Assembly (NCBI GenBank): GCA_905193585.1 | Contig: CAJJPG010000026.1 | Location: 1-17,959 of the forward strand | Origin: an uncultured Oscillospiraceae bacterium | GTDB lineage: Bacteria > Bacillota > Clostridia > Oscillospirales > Acutalibacteraceae | Reading direction: 5' to 3' | Length of the DNA stretch: 17,959 nt | Shown: positions 1 to 5,988 of the stretch, one piece after another | How positions within the stretch are numbered: position 1 is the first letter of the stretch | How the letters are laid out: every line of letters begins with the position of its first letter | Made by a program: the position numbers and the translations under genes | The notes under the pieces: generated by a model | What the model was told of the DNA's origin: nothing | The model's input: the letters and a program-made list of their open reading frames with translations, nothing else | Database searches by the model: none

Positions 1-3000
1 ATGATGCTGCGGGTATCCTCGTTGGAACGGATGTGGGGGGAGGAGGACGCGATCCCAAACATCATGTTGTTTTCAATATCGCCTATGCGGTTGTTTATAT
101 ACGCAATGTCGCATGCCGTTCCGTTATCGCCCACGTTAATCGCGAATATACCGGGATATACCGGGTGATGACTTCGGCTTTCGATGATATCGTTATCACT
201 GACGCAAACTCCCGAAACGGTTTCCTCGTGGGTTCTGCTCACATGCGCGCCTATGAGTACGCTGTGCGCGCCGTCGTTTGCGAATACGTTTCCTCTTATA
301 TTTATATTGTGTGATTCGCCCAGATAATTTACGCTTGAGCAGTTAACAGCCACGCAATCGTCAAGTGTACGCAAAAACGAATTGAAAAGATTAACGTTTT
401 CGGACGCTTTAATATGAACGCCGTCCGACGCGCCGTAGCAGGTGAAAGCCTTTATATTGTTAAGCGTAACGTTTTCGGACTGACCGATAAGGTACGCAAA
501 GCTCTCGGAATTATTTACCGTTACGCCCTCAACCGTAATATTATCCGAGTAGATGACCTGAACGCCGTTATATATCGGCAGATTTTCCTTTATTCTTGCC
601 GCGTTAATTATTCCGTTACCCTTTAACGCCGCGTTTTTAACTCCACTGAAAATAACCGTTCCCTTAATTACGGCGCCGTAATCCAGGTAAACCGTCTGTC
701 CGTCACGAACATACATGCCGTTTATAAGCCCTGAAGTACCGATATTAAGATATACCTTATTGTAATCCGCTCTTTTTTCCGTGCCGCCCGAAACGCCGTC
801 AATATAAACTTCAACGGATCCGTCGCTCCCGACCGTAAGTGTTACATTGCTCCACTTTCCGCTTTCAAGTTTATTTGAGCTGACATAGGGGAATTCCCAA
901 TCGCCCGCGTCGGAGCATACCGTGCCGTCGGGTCTTACATAAAGAATATCCTTGATTATTGTATGCGTTTTTTCGGCTGCGTCCGCGTCAAGATATACCC
1001 ACGCGCTTACCGTAAAGTTATTTGCGGGGTTTATATAGCCTGTCGGCTGACCGTCCTCAAAGCCGTTAAAGGTCATAGCGCTTTCCGAGGCGCCGTTATA
1101 CGCCGCTCCGTAGGCGGAAGAAACCTCGGGCTTTCCTACGGCATTTGACGAAAGCTGATTATTTATGTCGGTTGTATTATCCGTTCCGTCAAGTTTCCAG
1201 TACTTTGTATACCCCGAAACCTCGGCGCCGTTTGCAAGCATTGCCGCCTGCTCGCCGCTCAAAGCGGTTTCGTATATTTTTACATCGCTTATAGCTCCGT
1301 CCCAGCCGCTTGTTCCCACCTTGGGTAGGGTTTTGGCGCCCGCGCCGTAGTAAACGGTATTATCGTCGGTATTTTTGTCGGTCTTTATGCTGTCGGCAAA
1401 AATGTAAATCATTCCAAAGCGTTCACCGTTAACTCTTACCGCGATATTTTCAGGCTCGGTCATTACAAATTCAACCGTGTTGTCGTTTACCGTCGGAGTT
1501 ATTCCCGCGCTTTCGGGCAGTATTTCCGCCTGCGTTATATTAGCGGAAGATATGCTTACGGTAACGGGCTTGCTCATTGAGAAGCTTATCATGGGAGAGG
1601 ACTTTGTATCGCTGTCGTCCCTGTAAATAACGCCCGACGACTTGGTTTCGCGGATTTTAACGTTATATGCGTTTATTGTCTCAGCGGTTTTCATCGAATC
1701 AGTTTTGAGGGTGACTCTGTAATCGGAATTAATATCCATTCCGCAGCCGTCGCTCACCTCGGGTATTTCAAGTCCCGTATCAATTTCCTCCTCAACAGCA
1801 AGGCTGAGAGAGGGATCCCAACGCATAAAATCGTTCCAGTATGCGCCGTCCGCCATGCTGACCGTGAAATTCAAAGTATCGCCCTTTTTAAGTTTTATGC
1901 CCGTAATTTCGGGAACAGCCGCGGTATTCCCGTTGGTATCCGAAAGGGTGTACCAGCCGTCCTCCGGCCAGATTTTGGTGCCGTTGCGGAATATTGCAAT
2001 ATCGGCGTTCTGCGCGCCGCCTGTGCCGTCGTTTTCGGCATAATGCCTTGTTACCGTGGCGGCGTTTATAACGGCGGTACCGTTATAAGGCGAAACAAAT
2101 GTGATTGCCGCGTCCTCATAGCCGGGTATAAGATACAAAACCTTATTGCCCCAAAGATCCTCAATTCTCGCACTGTCAAACTTTCCCGAATAGCTGGGGG
2201 ATTTGTAGTGTACGCCGTCGCTGCCGGCTTCCATATCGTAAAAATCGGCGGTTTTCGCCTTTGAATAGCGGTACTTCCAAATGCCGCTCGCAACGCTTTC
2301 GGCTATATTGCTGCCTGTCGGCGCGCTGTATTCCTCTACCACGCCCGTAGGCTCGCCGCCGGTTTCCTCATATTTAACGGTTACCGGCCAGTATGTAAGA
2401 TCGTTCCAGTAGGCCTGAGCGCCAACACCTACCACAAACCTTATTTTATCGCCTTTTTTCACCGTAATATCGGTTATCTCGGGTATTGCAGCCGTGTTAT
2501 TATTGGCGTTTGAAAGAGAGTAAACTCCGCTTTCGGGCCAAACTTTCGAAGTATTCTTATAGATCGCTATTTCGGCGGTCTGAAGCACATCGCCGCTGTC
2601 GTCGTTCTGACCGTAATGTCTCGTAGCCACAGAGGACGGAAGCGTAATTTTGCCGTTGCCGGGAGCTATAAAAGTCATTACCGCGTCTTCATAGCCCGGT
2701 ATGAGGTAAAGGGTTTTATTGCCCCATACATCCTCCACACGGGCGCTGTCGTTCTTTCCCGAATAACTGGGGGATTTGTAATGCACGCCGTCGCTGCCGG
2801 CTTCCATAGCGTTAAATTCGGTTGTTCCGGCTTTGGCGTACTCATATGTCCAAAGCCCGCTGCTTACAAGCTCCGCTATGGTATTGCCGTTTGGGGCGGA
2901 GTATAATTGCTCTTCGGCAGCCCCTACAATAGGCAGCGCTGCGGCAAGCATTGAAATCGCCGTGAAAAACGCAAGAAATTTTCCGAGTATTTTTTTGTTC

Positions 3001-3002
3001 AT
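1..3002 (-). CDS. Large secreted beta-helix (GH28-like) protein with twin N-terminal modules, C-terminus beyond window
   Basis: The frame is open from the ATG at 3002 to the left edge, giving 1000 visible residues and no stop. GGAGGG lies about eight bases before the ATG. A signal peptide (residues 1-28, ending PIVGA) lacks a lipobox, so the protein is secreted or anchored by its unseen C-terminus. Two copies of a roughly 190-residue beta-rich module follow (about residues 33-215 and 224-405). Each contains AMEAGSDGVHYKSPSYSGK or a near copy and ends in a VKKGD/KLKKGD strand and a YWND motif. Next comes a beta domain (IAVRVNGERFGMIYIFAD), then LamG elements in permuted order (W567 in GWDGAISDVKIYETALSGEQ first, then FTVSAWVYL and VEVYIDG). 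The beta-helix starts near residue 763 (MYVRDGQTVYLDYGAV). Candidate catalytic residues are D860 (GASDGVH), D881/D882 (LDD) and H913 (DGAH). It is a paralogue of the lipoprotein at 5989-8019 and probably attacks a related glycan. By comparison, roughly 80 or more residues of the helix are still missing. Confidence 0.85.
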   Translation of the reverse strand, partial: MNKKILGKFLAFFTAISMLAAALPIVGAAEEQLYSAPNGNTIAELVSSGLWTYEYAKAGTTEFNAMEAGSDGVHYKSPSYSGKNDSARVEDVWGNKTLYLIPGYEDAVMTFIAPGNGKITLPSSVATRHYGQNDDSGDVLQTAEIAIYKNTSKVWPESGVYSLSNANNNTAAIPEITDITVKKGDKIRFVVGVGAQAYWNDLTYWPVTVKYEETGGEPTGVVEEYSAPTGSNIAESVASGIWKYRYSKAKTADFYDMEAGSDGVHYKSPSYSGKFDSARIEDLWGNKVLYLIPGYEDAAITFVSPYNGTAVINAATVTRHYAENDGTGGAQNADIAIFRNGTKIWPEDGWYTLSDTNGNTAAVPEITGIKLKKGDTLNFTVSMADGAYWNDFMRWDPSLSLAVEEEIDTGLEIPEVSDGCGMDINSDYRVTLKTDSMKTAETINAYNVKIRETKSSGVIYRDDSDTKSSPMISFSMSKPVTVSISSANITQAEILPESAGITPTVNDNTVEFVMTEPENIAVRVNGERFGMIYIFADSIKTDKNTDDNTVYYGAGAKTLPKVGTSGWDGAISDVKIYETALSGEQAAMLANGAEVSGYTKYWKLDGTDNTTDINNQLSSNAVGKPEVSSAYGAAYNGASESAMTFNGFEDGQPTGYINPANNFTVSAWVYLDADAAEKTHTIIKDILYVRPDGTVCSDAGDWEFPYVSSNKLESGKWSNVTLTVGSDGSVEVYIDGVSGGTEKRADYNKVYLNIGTSGLINGMYVRDGQTVYLDYGAVIKGTVIFSGVKNAALKGNGIINAARIKENLPIYNGVQVIYSDNITVEGVTVNNSESFAYLIGQSENVTLNNIKAFTCYGASDGVHIKASENVNLFNSFLRTLDDCVAVNCSSVNYLGESHNINIRGNVFANDGAHSVLIGAHVSRTHEETVSGVCVSDNDIIESRSHHPVYPGIFAINVGDNGTACDIAYINNRIGDIENNMMFGIASSSPHIRSNEDTRSI
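1790..2333 (-). repeat. Twin module, copy 2 (within the large secreted protein)
   Basis: This encodes roughly residues 224-405, with the same order of motifs as copy 1: MEAGSDGVHYKSPSYSGK, LYLIPGYEDA, WPEDGWYTLSDTNGN and LKKGDTLNFTVS. The first half is nearly identical to copy 1 and the second half has diverged, as expected for an old tandem duplication with constrained or locally homogenised parts. Confidence 0.75.
2362..2906 (-). repeat. Twin module, copy 1 (within the large secreted protein)
   Basis: This encodes roughly residues 33-215. The block LYLIPGYEDA followed by MTFIAPGNGKITL, then VWPESGVYSLSNANNN and VKKGDKIRFVV, reads like a carbohydrate-associated beta-sandwich. I do not recognise a named CBM family. 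Copy 2 is offset by about 573 bases. Confidence 0.75.
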
Positions 3003-3020
3003 TTGATTTCCCTCCGTATT

Positions 3021-3044
3021 TTTGTAAAACCGATAATTTACAAA
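3021..3044 (-). promoter_or_regulatory. AT-rich palindrome just upstream of the large secreted gene
   Basis: TTTGTAAA at 3021-3028 and TTTACAAA at 3037-3044 form a perfect 8-bp inverted repeat with an 8-base spacer. It lies 18 bases above the start codon and immediately before the GGAGGG ribosome binding site. It could be a repressor operator or an RNA hairpin near the translation start. I could not find a convincing -35/-10 pair around it. No regulator gene is in the window. Confidence 0.4.
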
Positions 3045-3061
3045 TAAATTTGCGAGGATAT

Positions 3062-3097
3062 GCCGCGTTCCGATATAAAACGTTTGCAAAACGCGGC
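3062..3097 (-). repeat. 8-bp GC-rich inverted repeat in the gap before the large secreted gene
   Basis: GCCGCGTT at 3062-3069 and its complement AACGCGGC at 3090-3097 flank a 20-base loop. There is no U-run after the stem in the transcript. Together with the neighbouring palindrome at 3021-3044 it fills most of the 113-base gap, suggesting a regulatory or RNA-processing boundary. The role is inference. Confidence 0.5.
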
Positions 3098-3100
3098 GGA

Positions 3101-3117
3101 AAAGCAAGCCCTGCTTT
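3101..3117 (-). terminator. Weak hairpin overlapping the stop codon
   Basis: The plus strand has AAAGCA at 3101-3106 and TGCTTT at 3112-3117, with a five-base loop. In the transcript the stem is followed by only a short U stretch and then CC. The stem overlaps the TAA stop of the second Gfo-like gene. It is at best a weak or attenuating terminator. Confidence 0.25.
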
Positions 3118-3961
3118 AAGAGTTTAAATATATTTTTTTGCCGGGATTTTCGTGAGCTTTCTTAAACGCGTCTCTTATATGTATAACCGCAAGGGTTTCC
3201 GCATGAGGAATAAGCTCTTTTCCTGTTTCAAAAAATTCTATAAGAGCCTTCATCATATTTGCGAAAGTATCCGATTTAACCGTCAGCATTTTGCTTGTGT
3301 TGTCATTCAGATTAACCGACATTTGAAACGGAGAACCCGGATTTATACATGTGGCTGTGAAAATCACTCCGCTTTTATATCTCACAATAAATGTGTCGAT
3401 ACCGCCGACCGATACCGCCTCGACATATTCTACATCCGTACCGAGAAGCATGACCATAGGCTCAATTTGATGAATACAGTAAATTTCATATTTGCCGCTG
3501 CCTATACTCGCTATTCCCGTAACCTTACTTACGTCTATTTCTTTGTATTCATCGGCAAATCTGAGCGCCGAAGTTGATATGCAGGGCGTCGAATATTTTT
3601 CCGCAATCTCAAAAATGCGCTTGGCAGTTTCAAAATCGGGCGCAAAGGTTTTGTCAACATAGGTCGGCTTACCCGACATAAGCGAACGTCTTGCCAGTCT
3701 TTCATGGGTTTCCGGGTTATCGGGCGCCAAAACCACTAAAACGTCGCTTTTTTCTATAACCTCATCTTCGCAAGAGCAAAGCTCTATGCCCTGCTTTTCC
3801 GCCCACTCTTTGTTAGTCATACCCCCTTTATGCGGGCAGTCGATTTCGCCCCAGCAATAGCATACCTTGTAGTTTCCGTCTGAGACCGCCTCGATCCACG
3901 CGGGATAATTATCGGCGTGCCACTCGTTAAGATAATAATCGATAAAGCCTATTTTCTTCAA
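3116..3961 (-). CDS. Divergent Gfo/Idh/MocA-like oxidoreductase
   Basis: This 281-residue protein looks like a shortened member of the Gfo/Idh/MocA superfamily. The beta strand VLVVLAPDNPETHERLARRS near residues 74-92 and KPTYVDKTFAPDFETAKRIF near residues 98-117 are family-like, the latter replacing the usual EKP with DKT (D103, K104). The N-terminus MKKIGFIDYYLNEWHADNYP lacks the glycine-rich GxGxxG/A nucleotide loop of the neighbouring paralogue. A conserved-looking His (H164 in IYCIHQIEP) may match the catalytic-region His. The ribosome binding site is the purine-rich AAGGG/GGGAA sequence just before the ATG. It follows the isomerase gene by 21 bases. It may bind NAD differently, need the first Gfo enzyme as partner, or be non-catalytic. 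The superfamily call is moderate and the activity is unknown. Confidence 0.7.
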   Translation of the reverse strand: MKKIGFIDYYLNEWHADNYPAWIEAVSDGNYKVCYCWGEIDCPHKGGMTNKEWAEKQGIELCSCEDEVIEKSDVLVVLAPDNPETHERLARRSLMSGKPTYVDKTFAPDFETAKRIFEIAEKYSTPCISTSALRFADEYKEIDVSKVTGIASIGSGKYEIYCIHQIEPMVMLLGTDVEYVEAVSVGGIDTFIVRYKSGVIFTATCINPGSPFQMSVNLNDNTSKMLTVKSDTFANMMKALIEFFETGKELIPHAETLAVIHIRDAFKKAHENPGKKIYLNS

Positions 3962-3982
3962 TTTAATTCCCTTCCCTGCTTT

Positions 3983-4837
3983 TCAGATTTCGGACCGTAA
4001 AAAATCAACCGCAAGTCTTATATCGTTAAGCGGGTCGGCACCGAGCTCGCGTTCAATTGTTAAATATCCGTTGAAGCCTATGCTTTTCAGCGCCGCGAGA
4101 TACGCGCCGAAATCCACATTTCCGCGGCCGAGCGGCGTTTCAAGAAAATAATCGCTCATGCGCATATCGCCTATTCCGCCCTCGGCGAAAAAGTCGTAAA
4201 TTTTCTGCGGGTCGGTTTTCTTGAGCATTATTCCGTCTTTAGCGTGGGTGTGAACTATGTAATCCTTTAGGGTATACACCGCTTTAACGGGATCGTCGTC
4301 GGTTACCATAACCAAATTTGCCGGGTCAAGGTTTACCGCCACGCCGGGGGACTTAAGACCGTCCAAAAATTTTTTAAGCCGTTCGGCGGGCTCTGGTCCC
4401 GTTTCCACCGCAAATTTAACGCCGTTTTCACGCCCTATTTCCGCAAGGCTTTCGCATGCCTCTGCGAGAACCGCATAGCGTTCGCACTTATCATCCGCGG
4501 GTATTACGCCTATATGCGTTGTAACTATGCCCGTTCCGAGCTTTACCGCAAGCTCCGCTATGCGTTTGGATTTTTCTATCTTCCGTCCGTTCTCTTCGGC
4601 AACGCAAAAGCCGTGCCCGCCGAGATCTCCGCAAAGCGCGCTTACTTCAAGCCCGTTCCCGTCAATAATTCTGCGTTTTTCGGCAATATCCGCCGCCGTC
4701 AGATTATCAGGGTCCATTTCGCCCTCCACCGCATATATCTGAACGCCGTCGGCGCCAAGCTCTCTGCAGGTTCTCATAGCCTCGGCAAACGGGAGCTTCA
4801 GCCAATCCGATATTATTCCGATTTTAAAATCCGACAT
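3983..4837 (-). CDS. Sugar (phosphate) isomerase/epimerase, xylose-isomerase-like TIM barrel
   Basis: This is a 284-residue cytoplasmic TIM-barrel protein of the AP-endonuclase-2/xylose isomerase-like superfamily, whose members isomerise, epimerise or eliminate sugar derivatives using a divalent metal. Expected metal ligands are visible as E145 (VETG), D171 (NLDPAN), H196 or H198 (VHTHAKD) and E262 (LTIERE). Substrate-side segments include VTTHIGVIP near residue 108 and PLGRGNVDF near residue 238. GGGAG nine bases before the ATG at 4837 decides the start. An ATG at 4889-4891 would overlap the Gfo gene and add a non-family extension. Gfo/Idh/MocA enzymes and such barrels often cooperate, for example in inositol catabolism or in oxidation-elimination of glycosides. 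The exact reaction here is not deducible. Confidence 0.88.
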   Translation of the reverse strand: MSDFKIGIISDWLKLPFAEAMRTCRELGADGVQIYAVEGEMDPDNLTAADIAEKRRIIDGNGLEVSALCGDLGGHGFCVAEENGRKIEKSKRIAELAVKLGTGIVTTHIGVIPADDKCERYAVLAEACESLAEIGRENGVKFAVETGPEPAERLKKFLDGLKSPGVAVNLDPANLVMVTDDDPVKAVYTLKDYIVHTHAKDGIMLKKTDPQKIYDFFAEGGIGDMRMSDYFLETPLGRGNVDFGAYLAALKSIGFNGYLTIERELGADPLNDIRLAVDFLRSEI

Positions 4838-4853
4838 ATTTACCGTCTCCCGT

Positions 4854-5903
4854 TCACAGCCTGATTTCCGTATGGCTCTCTGCCGAGTCATATATTGCCT
4901 GCATCATTTTTGCGGTAATTATTGCCGTATCAATATGCGATGGCATTTTTTCGCCGCTCTTTATGCAGTCTACAAACGCGTTTATCTCGTTTTCAAAATG
5001 CGGAGTCATTTTAAATTCGGGCGTATACTCCACAAGCGCGCCGTTTTCGGCGGTATAAACCGTAAATTCCTTGCCGTAATGCAATCTTATTCCAGCTTTG
5101 TCGCCCATAAAATCAATATACATTTCGTCCTCGCCGATATTTTGCGCCCATGCGCCGTTAACGGTAATAACGGGTCCCGCGGTTCTTATAAGCGCAGTAA
5201 CGGAATCCTCCACGTTATAAACGCCGTCAAGTTTCGGGGGGCCCGCCCACATATCCCTGTATGTGTATTCTCCCATGTTCTTGCCGAGCTTGCAAAAGGT
5301 TTCGCCCAAAACGGTCAGGGGCTGCGGATCTCCGCAGCAATACATTACTATATCCAAAAAGTGAACGCCCCAGTCTATAAGCGCGCCGCCGCCCGCAACA
5401 GCCTTATTGGTAAAATCGCCGCCGAGCCCCGGTATTGAGCGGTGGGAACGGAAACTTACATAAACGTGGAAAACCTCGCCCAATTTCCCGCTGTCAATAT
5501 ATGCCTTTATCTTATTAACGCTGTCGTTAAACCTGTTAACCACGCCTATATTAAGCACCTTTCCGGTTTCATGCTGCGCCTTTTGCATTTCAAGCGCCTC
5601 GCTGTAAACCCGTGCGGCGGGTTTTTCACAAAGCACGTTTTTGCCCGCTTTAAGGCAGTCTATCGAAATAGACGCGTGAACATTGTTGGGCGTGCATACC
5701 GAAACCGCTTCAACCTCGCTGTCCTTCAGTATTTCGTGATAATCCGTAATTGCAATACCGCAGCCGTAATCCTCAACCGCTTTTTTTGCTCTTTCGGGAA
5801 TAATATCGCAGAAATACTTAATTTCAACCTCTTTATTCTTTAAATACGCGGGAATATGCGCGCTGTTTGCTATTGTACCGCACCCTATAACTGCTATTTT
5901 CAT
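4854..5903 (-). CDS. Gfo/Idh/MocA-family NAD(P)-dependent dehydrogenase
   Basis: This is a cytoplasmic oxidoreductase acting on a sugar, polyol or glycoside hydroxyl. From the ATG at 5903 the protein has 349 residues, the usual family length. [18 protein letters not shown] contains the nucleotide-binding GxGxxA motif at residues 7-12. CEKPAA contains the conserved EKP (E93, K94, P95). [15 protein letters not shown] supplies the expected catalytic-region Asp and His (D177, H181). The C-terminal alpha/beta domain is complete. The start is set by GGAG six bases upstream; a TTG-initiated reading adds 31 residues that look unrelated to the family. It lies 16 bases before the TIM-barrel isomerase gene, and the pair suggests joint sugar conversion. 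Family membership does not reveal the substrate; myo-inositol, 3-keto-glycoside and uronate chemistry are all possible. Confidence 0.92.
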   Translation of the reverse strand: MKIAVIGCGTIANSAHIPAYLKNKEVEIKYFCDIIPERAKKAVEDYGCGIAITDYHEILKDSEVEAVSVCTPNNVHASISIDCLKAGKNVLCEKPAARVYSEALEMQKAQHETGKVLNIGVVNRFNDSVNKIKAYIDSGKLGEVFHVYVSFRSHRSIPGLGGDFTNKAVAGGGALIDWGVHFLDIVMYCCGDPQPLTVLGETFCKLGKNMGEYTYRDMWAGPPKLDGVYNVEDSVTALIRTAGPVITVNGAWAQNIGEDEMYIDFMGDKAGIRLHYGKEFTVYTAENGALVEYTPEFKMTPHFENEINAFVDCIKSGEKMPSHIDTAIITAKMMQAIYDSAESHTEIRL

Positions 5904-5908
5904 AATAA

Positions 5909-5922
5909 TCTCCGTTCTGCCG
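5909..5922 (-). repeat. 14-base leader shared with the binding-protein gene
   Basis: The minus strand reads CGGCAGAACGGAGA, the same as 9412-9425. Its GGAG (5910-5913) is six bases before the ATG at 5903 and decides that start over the TTG at 5996, which overlaps the upstream gene and has no ribosome binding site of its own. Confidence 0.4.
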
Positions 5923-5937
5923 AATTTTTTATTTTGC

Positions 5938-5968
5938 GCGGTCGGTTTTATCGGCAAAAGCCGACCGC
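5938..5968 (-). repeat. 8-bp inverted repeat with alternative inner hairpin
   Basis: The plus strand has GCGGTCGG at 5938-5945 and CCGACCGC at 5961-5968. Inside, TCGGC at 5951-5955 and GCCGA at 5960-5964 form a competing 5-bp hairpin with an AAAA loop (UUUU in the transcript). Because the second stem shares bases with the outer one, only one can form. The transcript continues with an A-rich, not U-rich, stretch, so this is not a standard terminator. It lies in the 85-base gap between the beta-helix lipoprotein and the first Gfo gene. Confidence 0.6.
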
Positions 5969-5988
5969 TGCCGCCTGTATTTGCGCCG

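Noticed and set aside
3003..3115. A sigma-A promoter in the gap before the large secreted gene
   Set aside because: I could not find a -35/-10 pair with acceptable match and spacing, so only the palindromes are reported.
4838..4891. Upstream ATG for the TIM-barrel isomerase
   Set aside because: It would overlap the Gfo gene by 38 bases and add non-family residues; GGGAG before 4837 gives a better start.
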